Below are positions 51,759 through 63,873 of a stretch of DNA of 64,000 nt, in pieces (the first letter of the stretch is position 1; each line of letters begins with the position of its first letter). The position numbers and the translations under genes were made by a program. Source of the DNA: Blasia pusilla (taxonomy: Eukaryota; Marchantiophyta; Marchantiopsida; Blasiales). The stretch spans positions 43,214,001 to 43,278,000 of the forward strand of contig CM114273.1 of the NCBI GenBank assembly GCA_050084515.1, written 5' to 3'. A model generated the notes under the pieces. That model saw nothing but the letters and a program-made list of their open reading frames with translations, ran no database searches and was not told the origin of the DNA.

Positions 51759-53240
51759 GGCTGTAGATACATGTCTGTCACCCCACTGCTTTGTAATTCA
51801 ATGCAGAAAGATCTGAAGTGTGCAAGCTATTCTCTTCTTTTGGTGTGGCCATCCCTTAACGTCTGCACATAATGGGAGAAGAGAACAGTTCAAGGATCAC
51901 ATTTCTATGGCAAGATATGGAGACAGCAATGGCAGGAATTTCTTGTTGGCGGTGATGGAGGTGATGACTCGCATGTAAAGAATCCAACTGCACCTCTCTT
52001 CTACTTCCAAGTGTGAAAAGCCTCTCTAGTCCAGTGTGCAGACCTTACAAGCTTTGAAGTAGACCATAGTGACAGTTTGTACACATCTGGACTTTACTTC
52101 ACCAGTCAATGGTACTCCACAGTCATAGTTGTAGCTTTGCTTCATTGTGTATCAAAGTCAAACAAACTTGTGAGGAAGTTGGTATCTTGTAAGTTCCCCA
52201 CTGCTAAAATGCTGAATATTCCAAGTTGCTAGCAAGAAGCTAGATTTTTGTTCAATGGAACTTACTAATGGGATGATGAAGCCGATGTTTTGAATTTTGA
52301 TTTTGGGACCCCTACAAGTTGATTCAGTTGAGAGCTGTCCTGGAGTGTTGCCTGACATGAACATTACCATGTGATAACATATTAGGCATGTCCAAGGAAG
52401 AGGAATGCTGGGGTGCGGCAAATATGTGATTCGTTGGATCTATGCAGTGGATGGTGTTTGGAACTCTATCCAGTCTTTATTTCCATCTTAGGAAGGGAGC
52501 TTGTATACCACATTTACTGTATAAACACTGCCTCCTGGCTCTCTCATCATACGCCTTCGACCCTGGGCGGTTTCCCGGCCCACCATTGACCCTGTATCTG
52601 AACTTCTGACTTGTTTCACGAGTTCGAGTGGGTGGCTGTAGGTAGAGCCATGAGAAAATGACCTCGTTTCTCCGGCAATGATCAAAGGAGCACCCTGTCG
52701 ACCATGTTGGTTCTGGTCTTTCATCTTTAGTTTTGAATATCCAGTTTGTGCTTTATGGCATTTTAGTTGTCAACTATCAGTAACTGCACATGCAGGGAAT
52801 TTGGGAAAGCAACCTCGAATTAGATGAAAGCAGCATTGTGAGTCGATGCATGCTTATCGGAGCACCCAACAATCTCTGAGCTCCATGGAGATGGCTCTCT
52901 GTGCTAATGTTCTCCTGCCCTCCTTTGTGGGTAAGGTCTTTTGATGTTTGAAATTTGGAATGTTGTTTTGAAAATAGTATATGTGCCACCCCGTGGTGCA
53001 TGGACTTTGTTTACTATGGTGGTAACTTCTACAGGGTTTATTTCGATTGGCATGTACAGGTTGTTATTGGATTTATTCAGTGTGATAATATGAGCAATTA
53101 TGTGGAGCTCCCGTCATGTGCTTCAATTGCTTGAACTTACTGACATTATCGGGCTTGTTTTTTCCAACATGCTTCCCCTCAATCTTGCAAGTTACTCTAA
53201 ATTTATCCTTACAAAGTGATGGAATCTTGTATTATGAGCC
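51759..53240. other. Downstream of RPT4; no gene recognised
   Basis: Moderate GC and several short ORFs on the minus strand (to 87 codons), none with a recognisable domain. Part is probably the RPT4 3' UTR. Confidence 0.45.
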
Positions 53241-53282
53241 GTTCCTCACATCTGGTGTTGAAAACTACCAGATGTGAGGAAC
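53241..53282. repeat. Perfect 16-bp inverted repeat, 10-base loop
   Basis: gttcctcacatctggt (53241-53256) pairs exactly with 53267-53282 around gttgaaaact. It is GC-rich enough to form a stable RNA hairpin. Its role is unknown. Confidence 0.85.
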
Positions 53283-53769
53283 CCAACCGACAGAATCCAC
53301 CTGCGGCCATCGCCTCACAGGTTTAACGAGGACCAAAACTGAGCAACTGCAGCAGACTCGATCACTTCGTACGCCCTGGGGCCATGTCAGGTCGTGTAAT
53401 TTCACTCTAACTGATCCAATACACAAGAACGAAGCACTCCCCGTCACAGTAGAGTTGTTAGGCAGTCTGCATGAAAGTACACACTCAACTCTCTGCATCC
53501 TGAATCTCTTCCAGTAGATCTTAAATACCCCCTGCCAAATGAGTACTCACATCCGAGACGATTTCGTCCGCTCACTGCAACCTTCCTTTCCTCTCGACCC
53601 TATCGCTCCTCACCCCCAACGCCAGAACCCTAGCGAACCCCTAATCATCTCCACCCCAATACTCGTATCATCCGCTCTACCTCAGCTGCTGCACACTCTC
53701 TCCTTATCTCCTAGTCCATGACATTCTACTCTCACCTGCACCCTCGACTCTACAACCACACTGCACTGC
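53283..53769. other. GC-rich interval with leader-like sequence
   Basis: Pyrimidine-rich sequence containing an aaccctag telo-box-like string (about 53627) and a TATA-like tttaaata stretch (about 53520). It may be a promoter or leader, but no coding exon that continues it could be recognised on either strand. Confidence 0.3.
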
Positions 53770-54195
53770 CGGAGCATTGTGGTTGTAGAGTGGAGCTTGC
53801 ACAGTACGGTGCAGAGCATTGTGGTAGCAGTAGTAGTAGTGTGGAGCGTGCAAAATACGGTACAGAGCATTGTGCGTGTAGGGCAGAGGCTTGTGGTAGT
53901 AGAGCTTAGTATGCACCGTACATTGCAGAGCATTGTGGGTGTAAGGCAGAGGCTCGCGGTAGTAGAGCTTAGTACGCACAGTACAGCGCAGAGCATTGTG
54001 GGTGTAGGGCAGAGGCTTGCGGTAGTAGAGCTTAGTATGCACCGTACAGTGCAGAGCATTGTGGGTGTAGGGCAGAGGCTCGCGGTAGTAGAGCTCAGTA
54101 CGCACAGTACAGTGCAGAGCATTGTGGGTGTAGGGACAGAGGCTCGCGGTAGTAGGGCTCAGTACGCACGGTACAGTGCAGAGCATTGTGGTAGT
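53770..54195. repeat. 63-bp minisatellite with a 126-bp higher-order pattern
   Basis: The marker gcagagcattgtg (or acagagcattgtg) begins units at 53811, 53862, 53925, 53988, 54051, 54114 and 54178, giving spacings of 51, 63, 63, 63, 63 and 64. Successive units alternate between tatgcaccgtac and tacgcacagtac, so pairs form a 126-bp repeat. Because 63 is divisible by three, long ORFs stay open on both strands: plus 53779-54207, minus 53682-54122 and minus 53704-54579. The one-base insertion in the last full unit (tagggacagag) shifts the frames. The ORFs encode a repeated peptide with no known domain and are best seen as repeat artefacts. Confidence 0.9.
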
Positions 54196-55131
54196 AGAGT
54201 GGAGTGAAACAGTCGCGAGCCAGAAGCACGCCATAAGGAGAAGTTGCCGCGAGCGGGATCCTTTCATTGGCCTCACCAGCAGGAGCAGCTCCGAAAGCAC
54301 GTCCACGGTTAATCCAACCATCCTCGTCCGGTTTAGGTTAGCCATTAAACCAACTACTATACCATACCCATGCCTGCCCGCGGAGGACGGATCCAATGGA
54401 CAGATCTGGACGGACGCCCCCAGGGAGGAAGTACAGAGTTCCATTGGATTCGCTGCCCGTCCCGTCCGCCGCAACCCGGCGCAGCGCGCGGTACAGCACT
54501 TGCGGGGCCGAAGCCGCCGACGAATCTCCGCCGGTGACCGGGAAAGCTGCTTTCCGAAACGGTAACGTTTTGACAACACAGCCGTCGAAAGCTGTCGTCA
54601 CCGGCGGCCGGGGGCGAGCTTCTTTTTGAAATGGAAAGAAAACATTTGCGGCCCTAGACCGGAGGTAACAGTAGCCGACTAAGGTAACGAGAGCCACACG
54701 GTAACTGTAGGGTTAACCTTAAGGACTGGATCAATGGCTGGTACTGGAGCACGAATGGGATGCGATGCGGTGGGTTTGGGATGGCATGGCATGGCATGGC
54801 ATGTGGTGTCATGGTGGGTAGTCGCCGAGCCGCTTGTGCGTGGAAGTCAAGGTAGACAGACACCCATGTCCATCCATGCATGCTGCGAGGAACATTCACA
54901 CGCTGATCATGGCAGAACACGTACATCAGCCATTCATGAATCTGCGTGGCGCCTCTGCAGCGAGACACGTGTTGGAATTTGTACAGCTGTCTCCGTCTTT
55001 CCCATACATGACGCTTGTGAGATGTTTGTAAAATCTTACACTTTTCTTTCCTTTTCTTTTTCATTTTTGGGGTTGAGGGGAGGGGTTAAGGGATGGGATA
55101 TCTTTACCTAGGACAAACCCCATACATGCAA
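54196..55131. other. GC-rich region with overlapping ORFs, no recognised gene
   Basis: Bases 54230-54660 are strikingly GC-rich compared with the flanks and hold ORFs in several frames (minus 54338-54697, 119 codons; minus 53704-54579, 291 codons; plus 54176-54565, 129 codons). None shows a family motif. CpG-rich sequence opens many frames by chance, so this may be an island, a promoter or a first exon. An (ATGGC)n run lies at 54781-54802. Confidence 0.35.
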
Positions 55132-55324
55132 CTAGTTAGGACCCGCAAGGGACAGTGTGTTGCACCGCCCTGATTTATGATGACAATCCCTGTTAATACC
55201 TTCACTCTCTTCACCGATTTTCAGATCGTGTTACAGCGTCAAAAGTACTTTTGAAAGAAGTTAGTGACACGTGTCGAATAGAGTAGGAGCTTCAAAAAAC
55301 TGCATCCTCCAATTAGTATATAGA
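55132..55324 (-). mobile_element. Non-autonomous Helitron-like element, about 193 bp (minus)
   Basis: On the minus strand it begins TCTATATACTAATTGGAGGA after an A and ends in CTAG before a T (plus-strand actag, 55131-55135). Length and 5' end resemble the element at 46760-46949, and a gacacgtgt string occurs inside both. The 3' hairpin is poorly formed. Confidence 0.5.
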
Positions 55325-56374
55325 TTAGACACAAGTTTTAACTTTTTATCATTATCTTTCCTTCAACACAAAGGAAATGGAAGGTCCGAGCTGATTTGGA
55401 TATTAGAGGTAGAGGGGCGATAGAAGTTGCACTCGTTTACTTGGTTACTCATGAGAATAGAGATGCTATAGTAATCTACACTTACAACTAAAGCAGCTCC
55501 ATCTAGATAACTATATGGCACACTAGGTGCGCGTCAACCGCATGAGACAAGTTGTTAATTCTATGAAATCAATTTTTTTGCTTACCGCCATTTAAAATAA
55601 ATATGATGTCATCCAAAATTTGACCTATTTTTTGCTATGGAATGTTTCGGGTTGTTTTGTCAAGTTATTTATGCTTCAAACTTTCCTAGATGGCAATTAA
55701 TTTTCCAATCCTAAAATATGTTTGCGAAAGCTTTTTGAGTTCTTGCAACTGCGGACTCTTAGTTTGCTCCACCTTTGCAAAACTTGGAAACCAAAAATTA
55801 CTCATAAGTGACTTGCTATACATTCATAAGTTCAAGAGTGGGGCACTTGCAACTTACTTCCAAAGTAGTGTTTTAGGTTCATAATTTTTCTTGGACCTAG
55901 TGATTATTTTTAGTTTGTTTTGCAATTAGTATTCGAGTCTTCCACAAGTGTAAGAATATAGCCTTTTTAACTCACAATCAACCCATAAAGTATGAGTACA
56001 AAACACTATAAATGCCCAACTTGTAAGTTCATAAATATCTTTCAAGTAATCTCCGAGTGCATTATAGATCTACCAACTTGTATAATGGTTCCATTTATAG
56101 TATTGAATAGTTGGCCACAATTCATTTGAGCATAAGACAATAAGAGATCCAAAAAAAGATATGGGATATTTCCATCCTAAAAGACATAGAAGTATACAAT
56201 TCTAGATAACATAAGAAGTTTGTCTACGAATACGTTGAGAGAGATAGTTGGCCAAAACAAATGTGAGCAAGCGATAGTGAGAGATCCAAAATATATATTG
56301 CATTAGACATTTCCATCCACACACAGAGTAAATATTTACTACATGTTGTTACTAGGAGGGAGAGAGAGAGAGAG
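55325..56374. other. AT-rich intergenic DNA
   Basis: No gene is recognised. A short (GA)n stretch at 56358-56374 precedes the dispersed repeat. Confidence 0.5.
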
Positions 56375-56501
56375 TCAAGTAGATTTTTAGTCCACGGGAA
56401 GGTGATATGGCTTATGGGACCCCTTCCACATATGTGAAATTGACATCGCATCCAATGGGCACCTTCACATCTAGATTTGGGATTGTCACTGAAGAGATTT
56501 G
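56375..56501 (-). repeat. Dispersed repeat, copy B (pairs with 5401-5537)
   Basis: Read on the minus strand it is the counterpart of copy A: aaatctcttcagtgacaatc..., gatgcgatgtcaatttcac, then aaggggtcccataagcc and gtggactaaaaatctact. It ends in a (CT)n rather than a (ctcta)n tail. It directly follows the A-rich tail of the SINE-like unit at 56502-56752. Confidence 0.7.
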
Positions 56502-56748
56502 GTTTTTTTTTTTGGGGTTTTTTTTTCTTTGGCAAGGCGTGGATTTTTATCCAGATTTTTAACCCAGAAGCATAATCAAGGCACACAAGGCGTTCTCTGT
56601 CTCGAACATAGACCATCCATGCCCTAGATAGGGGACACCACTATCTTGGGGTTAAGATTGCCCCCCACTGACAAGGGGAGAGTTGAACCCAAGACCTCTT
56701 CAAGAGGACCTTATGTTTATTCAGCGAGCCTATTGGTCATCTATCGCT

Positions 56749-56752
<4 letters not shown>
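56502..56752 (-). mobile_element. tRNA-derived SINE-like element (minus)
   Basis: On the minus strand an A-box-like tgaccaatagg (plus 56729-56739) is followed by a strong B box, ggttcaactc (plus 56680-56689). About 175 bases further on lies an A-rich tail (plus-strand T-runs at 56502-56527). A pol III head plus a terminal A-rich tail is the SINE layout. It starts against the (GA)n tract at 56753. Confidence 0.6.

Positions 56753-56810
<58 letters not shown>
56753..56810. repeat. (GA)n microsatellite, about 58 bp
   Basis: Uninterrupted GA dinucleotide run. Confidence 0.98.
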
Positions 56811-56813
<3 letters not shown>

Positions 56814-56982
56814 ATTTGTATAGATGGAAGGATATACATGGTGGAGAAATAAATGGTCGATCATGTAAAATACACTTGAGAAAGGGATAATTAGATTTAG
56901 ACAATGATCTTAGGTGAATACTTTAACAATCGAAGAGTGTATATTATTCCTATACACAAGAAGAGCTATCACTCGTTGTTGC

Positions 56983-56983
<1 letters not shown>

Positions 56984-57063
<80 letters not shown>
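56984..57063. repeat. (GA)n microsatellite, about 80 bp
   Basis: GA run with a single interruption near its end (gaaaga). It is a likely length-polymorphic locus. Confidence 0.98.
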
Positions 57064-58335
57064 CATATCACTATTCTAAGATAAAAATATTCAAATTTTG
57101 TTATCATTGCTATATGAATTAGATTCATGTAAACTTTGAACATGCTTCTTTCAACAAACCAATGAGAAAAAAATACATGACCAATACGTTAGTTGATATA
57201 TTTATGGGAGATTTGAATCCAACCAATCTCATTATTACTAATATGAGAGAGAACGATTGCATACATACTTGGGCTCAAGAGATTGCATATTTGCCTTAGA
57301 ACTCAATCCTAAGTTACATGGTAGAGTTGAGTAATATTGTCATTGTTGTAAGCGATATGAAGGGAGTTGTAGGCTTAGATGATCAATTGAAACGATGTTT
57401 GACGTGCCTAATCTTTGCCACGAGAAATTTGAGTGCACCTTCTAATTTATAGATATAGCCTTGGAGGGATGGATGTGATATAGAGAGAGCTATATTTGGC
57501 CTTGTGACTAAATTTTTGAATTATTAGGTTCTTATTTATGCATATCCAATATATATAGAGGTAAACCTGGACATGAGATATAGTTGTCATTGAGAGAATT
57601 ATTGTTTTCTAATGATGGCCAATAAGGCATATACCCATAGTGTAATATGGAGCAAATGACGTGTATACACTAAATTAAAGAGTGACTAAGAGCGGTAACT
57701 CATTGCTCTAGTAACAATATTGAAGGAAGGTCATTCTTCATATTCAATGGCTATTGCCGTCCATATGCATCCTGCATCATCAATGGCTAGTGCCCTCCAT
57801 AGTTTGGCTCATGGTATTAATATATCTAAATCCTTCATTTGGATAGAGCCTTTTTTTAATCAATCTTTTCTTTATTTTAGGAAGACAAAAATAATAATTT
57901 AAGGATGTTGAATTCAACTCTTGTCATAAAAAGTGTTTTAATTGATTGACGCATGTGTTAATTTGATCCAAGTCCATTTTTTATGCTTAATTATCTTCTT
58001 ATCTTGTGAATATATTGATTTATGAGGGGTGAGATTGAAGCATCTCTATTTATTATAGATATAAAACTCTCTTCCATGCATACAAGGAGTGGACTCACTT
58101 CCTCCAATACAAGGGTCCTTGTTACACAAGTGTGATTCTTTAGTATTCACTCATGTTGCAATTTTTAGCCCTCGACTCAAATGTAGATCGTGATTCCCAA
58201 CTCCCTAAGGTTGGCTAGCTAAGACTCAAAGTCACAATGGTGAGTCTCGTGGGTATTATATCCATGTCTTGACTACCCAAACTCACTCGGGCCTCTTGCC
58301 TTGTGTTCTTTTGTATCTCGTGCCTTTAAGCTTAT
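57064..58335. other. AT-rich intergenic DNA
   Basis: No gene or element ends are recognised. Confidence 0.5.
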
Positions 58336-61330
58336 CTTGACGCTTGGAGTTGTGACCCTCATAACCAAATGTCAACCAACGCAAAATATTATAACTCTAA
58401 TGGGTTCACACTAGGATTGAAGCGTATTTGAGTCTCACAAGTGAGACATGACTTACTGAAGCGAGATGTGAGTCCTAATGGGCATCTCAAATGATTGGGA
58501 TTGTAACCTAGCAAAGCGTGCAAGACTAAACATTAAGCGAGACTTGAGAAAGCTTAAGTTCCACAAGAGTTGGGCGCCAAGAAAATTACAACCTAACTTT
58601 GAATTTGAACTTGGCTCAACATTTGGGAGTTATCCATGTTTGAGGTTCTGACAGCTAGACCCAAGATAAGTTTGGGATGAATAAGGAGGTGTTAGGAAGC
58701 TTGTAGAAAGCTAATTCTAATGCACAAAATTTTTGAAAAATGCATGAGCAAAGATCTAGAAACCATCCCTAAACTATCACAATGATAATTGGATTGTGGG
58801 TCATAAGTATCGGCCTAAGAGGGCTTTCCTAGATATAGGGAAGGGTGGAGAACTTTAGAACTATATATAAGGGGGAGGATATCCAAAGGTGTTTAGAATT
58901 TGAACCTCACCTTGGGAAACATAAGGGTAAACCAAGGACATAGGATGGATTGAGAGATTGGCATTAGGGATTTGACACCGAGCCAAGTTTAGTTGAACCA
59001 ACTTCAGATACCAACCTTGATCTTGACTTGTGATTCAAATATTAAGTCCCAATTAGAGACTCATTAGAGATTCATTTGCATGGCCAATTGGGACTCACAA
59101 GTGAGCTAGCACCGTTTCACGTCCCTAGACTATCAATATCGCAATCCTCATAGCCAAACGTGTGACGATGGGACCCATCAAAACTCTAATGGGCTCACAC
59201 TAGGATGGAAGCACGTTAGAGTGTCTAGAATAAGAGACGAGTTGTAAGAGAGACGTGAGCCTTTTTTGGCATCTCAAGGATGATGGTCATGATCAAATGG
59301 GACCAAACACCAAGTAGGACTTGAGAGGAGCTCAAGTTCCATGGGAGTTAGGCCTCAAGGGAACTTGAAACTTGACTAAGCGTTTGAGAGTTCTCTGTAT
59401 TTGAGATCATAACGTCTAGACCCAAGATGCTTTTGGAATGAATAAGATGGCATTGGAAATCTTAGGAGAAATTATTTCCAACTCACTAAAGTTCTAGACA
59501 AATGCATGAATATAAATAAAGAAATCACCCTTAAACTATCAAAATGATAGTTAGGTTGAGGGCCACAAGGAGTGGCCCAAGAGGACTTTCTCAAAAGGTG
59601 GGGAGGGGATGGAGATCTCAAGAATTATATAGAAGGGTAAGGGTCTCCAAGGGAATTTGTAACCCGAACCCTACCTTAAGGAGTTGTAGGGATGAAGCAA
59701 GGGCACAAGATGGATCAAGAGGTTAGCTTTGGGATGCCGACACCAAGCCGAGCCCAAGAGATTTAATTATAGATATCAATCTTGGAACTTGACTTGTGGC
59801 TTAGATATTGAACATGACTAGATACTCATTCGAGATCCATTGGGTAGTTGGAATCGCCAAGCGCACTAATCTCGTTTTAGATTCTTGGACTATTAAGGAA
59901 GTCTATCCCAAGTCTTGAGGGACTTGCTTATGTTGGGAATTGACCTCAAATAACCATCCTAGAGTTAGGATGGTATTTGACCTAGTTTAGATCTGTTGAG
60001 CTTGAAGGATAGCCTAAGTCCAAGATTTTGGAGACTTGAAACTAATTGACCCAAATAATGGCTAACGTGAGTGTGTTTGAAATTAGACCATTAAGGATAT
60101 ATAGAGCATGACCTATTGTCCCGAACTTCATAATCAAACGTGCACCGATGCAAAACCTTAGGACTTTAGTAGGCTTACACTAGGATGGATACGTGTCCGA
60201 GAAATCTCTAGAAGGAAACATGAGATATAAGACCCAAGCAAGATTGAGCATTTAATGTGTTAATGGTCACAACTCAAGGAAAACTAGACCAAATGTGGAC
60301 CAAGATTTGAGAAGATTTGAGTCTAGAAGAGTGGGTTTCCAACGAGGATAAGAATTGGAATTGGAACTTAACAAGCGTTTGGTGTTTCACTATGTTTGAG
60401 TCGTAACGGCTAGACCCGATATGCGTTTGGAACAAGTAAGGTGTTATTGGAAAGCTTATAGAAAGAAAATTAAAATGCACCAAACATATTTAAAACGCAT
60501 AAGCAGAGATTGAGTAATTGCCCATAAATTGTCGGAAGGACAATTGAGTTTAGGGCGAAAAGGAGCAGCCCGAGAGTATTTTCCCAAAGGTAGGGGGAGG
60601 TGGGAGAACCCTTGAAGTATATATATATAAGGGGTAGGGTCTTGAAGGGTGCTTGAGACCTGAACTCCACTTTGGGGAGCCATGAGATGAACCAAGGGCA
60701 CGAAATGGATTGAGAGGTTGGCGTTACGGTGCGCAACCTAAGCCAAGTCCGAGGGAATGAATTTCGGAGGTCATCCTTGGATTCCAACCCATGACTCGTT
60801 TCTTGGATCTCAAATTGCAACTCATGCGAGGTCCATTAGATAGTTGGGACCGCTAGGCATACGAGCGCCGTTTTAGCTATCTGGGCTATGCAAAAAGTTT
60901 GTCCTAAGTCTATAAAGACTTGTTTGTGTTCAAAAGTGAGGAGTAAGGACCTATTGAGCTTGATGTATGGCCGAGTTGAGAACTCGGTAAGTTAGAAGGC
61001 TGGTTGATTCAAACCAAGACTAATGAAAGTGTGTTTGAGTACAGATCAATAGAATGAGCCTTACCCACTGAACATACGCTCAAGCTTCCGCAACATATGA
61101 GATTGATGTTCAATAGGAATAGGAAAACCATAATCAAGGAAGTCTATCCCAAGTCTTGAATGAATTGCCTATGTTGTGGAGTGAGGGGTTAGGTAGATAT
61201 GTGACACCGTTTATAGCTAGTGAGCTTGAAGGATGACACAAGGCTCGGAAGAATCAAGGCTGGAAAATCTAAAACATGGCTATGATGATTGTGTGTGGAT
61301 GCAGAGCAGTAAAGAGAGCGTGACTTGCTG
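58336..61330 (+). repeat. Three-unit diverged tandem array with a TATA-like motif in each unit
   Basis: Matching landmarks recur in order. 'ctcataaccaaatgt', 'ctcatagccaaacgt' and 'ttcataatcaaacgt' lie at about 58360, 59147 and 60129. 'ctagaccc-aagat' lies near 58653, 59416 and 60410. TATA-like strings tatatataaggggg, attatatagaaggg and tatatatataagggg lie near 58861, 59625 and 60614. Landmark spacings are about 764 and then 990 bases. The extra length in the second interval is a sub-block (aagtctatcccaagtcttga and following) at about 59900, with related copies near 60900 and 61137. Units of this size with one TATA box each, next to a Ty3/gypsy relic, suggest tandem LTRs. No clean TG...CA ends or target duplications were seen. 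Confidence 0.65.
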
Positions 61331-61934
61331 AATACAAGCTTTTGTGATATAAAACAAGGGTTCAAGGGAGTATGTGCACGACACTTGGCTTCCCTATTAC
61401 ATGGTTGGTCTTGTTGCTATTCGCATTTTTTAACTAGTCCCATAACATCATTGTTCATTTTGACTAAGACTTTCATCTTTCTTCTAAGACTTGTATTAAG
61501 GTGCGCACATGTCTTGACTAGTCCTAGTCCCATGGCTTAGTGTGCCATTCTTTGCCCATCATTTTGGGGCCAAGACTTGTCTCGTGACTCGCTTGCTCTA
61601 CCAAGTAATCTCGTATTTTGGATACCCAAAACTCCACACTAGCTAGAATCCAAGTTGAGGACCTAGACGTCCACAATGGTTTAAATTTATTGTTACTTTA
61701 ATGCTCGTGCTGATGGTCGTGATTGATCCCCCACTCCTTTCATAATATGCATATTTCCCCTAAATTTGAACTATAAATCGAGAATTTTCATCTTTTCTCT
61801 TTAATTTGTATATAGTTTGTTTATGTTTAGAGTGATATTTTATTTTGCGTCACATAGATATGAATGTACTAAGTTACTTACATCGCTCTCATATTATTTT
61901 CTATAATTTGATTACGCACTATGAAGCCACGTAT

Positions 61935-62345
61935 GAAGAATCCCATTGTCCCAAAAGAGTTATCTTTGAAGTTTTATGTCAAGTCTCGAGTGTCAAGTAT
62001 GTTGGACCATGTGTTATCAAGGCTAACCCATTTGAGGAAGTTTATACATTGGAGCTACCAAAGGATTTGAAGATCTATCCCATCTTCCAGTTGTTATTGT
62101 TGAAGATGTTCTTCAAGTATAATGTACGTCCCGAGCGAAGGAAAATGATGAGACCCCAACTGACGATCATCCAAGATGAACATAAGTTTAGGGTGGATAT
62201 CATCTTATGTTTGAGATGTAGGGCCAACAAGTATGAGTACTTGGTCAAGTGGTAGGGCCACCATGTGAAGGAGGCCTTTAGGAGGGCAATTTGGAACGTG
62301 CTTATGTTACAAGACTTCAAATTAATGCTAGAAAAGCACATGGTA
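61935..62345 (+). mobile_element. Ty3/gypsy (chromovirus) relic: integrase C-terminus and chromodomain
   Basis: The frame reads 'VSSVKYVGPCVIKANPFEEV', 'YTLELPKDLKIYPIFQLLLL' and 'KMFFKYN', the GPF/Y module at the integrase C-terminus (family pattern: GPF-I...Y-x-L-x-LP....IHPVFHVS-LK). Next comes 'NKYEYLVKW', then a stop codon, then 'GHHVKEAFRRAIWN', which is a chromodomain core (YLVKWKGY...TWE) broken by a nonsense mutation at 62253-62255. Chromodomain-bearing Ty3 elements target heterochromatin marks. RT and RNase H are not found upstream. Confidence 0.8.
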
Positions 62346-63077
62346 ATAACAAGGACATGACTTGTGACCATTAGAAGCTTGGGCTCGAAAGTCTTTGTAA
62401 CTAGAATGTGCTAGTTTTGCAATAAAGTAATGCATGGGTTTGGAGATTCAATGCATAAGTTTGAAGATTGCAGTTTTTTTGTGGTAGTGCATAATAATGA
62501 TTAGTTCTTAATGTTCTTAGGATGTAAGTTAAGAGGAGATGCAAGGCATACTTGAGAAGAGTTGATTGGATTTAGATAAGTACCTAAATGCACTCTCAAC
62601 TCATAGGGCAGAAAATGAATGTGAAAAATATTTGGACTCCTCGAACACTAGACTGTAGGAAAAGGCAAAGTGAAGGCCTAAGTGCATAAATAATTGCTCT
62701 TAAGTTGATATGAATTGGTGTGCAATCTTCACTTTAGCTAGCCAATGCCTAATCCAAGTAGAGCTACGGATCATGTATGATTGATAGATATTCAAGAACC
62801 ATAAGAATTTGTGTCCTTTCATATGTACTTCCTTCCTCGTGGAGTTTAGGACTGTATCTCTTCAAGATACCTTTGGACTATGATAGTCGATAGCGTATCT
62901 ACCCTAGGAACTCTTAATCAAATTGGGCCACACCTTTAAACGTATCGTATAGGTATGTTTTGAACATTATGGATAAGTGATCTTTTTGTGCTTTCTTAGC
63001 GGAAAAAGAGGCTAGAAGTCGTGTATCTATGTAATCTACATACATTTTACACATTTGAAACAATTATAGTTGTGTGG

Positions 63078-63128
<51 letters not shown>

Positions 63129-63692
63129 ATACACTATCGTTGAAGTCATGCAATCTCTTTACATCGACCCTAAATGCTTGGTTAACACGTCCATTATTCT
63201 ACTTCAAGAGTGACCAATCTAGAAGAAAGCCAAAAATATTTCTCACCTCAAAGGTTTCTTGATGATGGGGGAGGCTCATAAATGCAACGCACACACTTCA
63301 AGCACCATATTTGCACAACAAGAGAGCGACAAATGTGCATTGCACCTCCAAACAAGGAGAGAAAATTGATGGATGACAAAAAGCTTGATCTTGAGAACCA
63401 AAAAAACAACTACCATATATCTCGAGAGATGATGAAGAAAACATACCACATATCATGCAACACAAAATACACATGCACTAAACGTAAGCAAATTAGAGAG
63501 AGGGGGAGATTGCGTAGGGCTTTTCCCTTCCTTGGTGACATGTCTCAATCCGTGATGAAGGAACAAATGAGAGGCAAGAGTAGCAAAACTTGCCTACAAC
63601 TCCTCTCTGCGACCCTCCTCCCACCTAATTTTTTATTTCAACCAATCAAACAATGACACATGTAATCTAAAACCCTAAATATCCCTCAGTTA
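62346..63692. other. AT-rich intergenic DNA with (CT)n
   Basis: No gene is recognised. It contains the (CT)n tract at 63081-63124. The ORF at 63282-63656 has no recognisable domain. Confidence 0.5.
63081..63124. repeat. (CT)n microsatellite, about 44 bp
   Basis: Uninterrupted TC/CT run. Confidence 0.98.
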
Positions 63693-63873
63693 TCGATATT
63701 ATTTTAAGAGGACGGGGTTTAGAAAGCCCTCCTCTGATGTTGCTCACACGTAAGCTTGTTTAAGCCTCCCCGTATTGACACGCGTACAAGAGCATTTAAC
63801 TGAGTGCTAATAAGAAGAACTAGAGGTACTAAGGGATTTTTTCACCCCGTGCATCGTGTGAGCAACATGCTAG
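63693..63873 (+). mobile_element. Helitron-like element, about 181 bp (imperfect ends)
   Basis: The 5' TC follows an A at 63692 and leads into attattttaagaggacgggg, like the element at 46760. The 3' end has ccccgtgcatcgtgtgagca and then acatgCTAG (63870-63873), but it is followed by G rather than T. Internal cacacgt and acacgcgt strings match the family. The call is weaker because the 3' flank is wrong. Confidence 0.45.

Noticed and set aside
53704-54579. 291-codon minus ORF as a genuine gene
   Set aside because: More than half of it is 63-bp repeat translation, and the rest has no recognisable motif.
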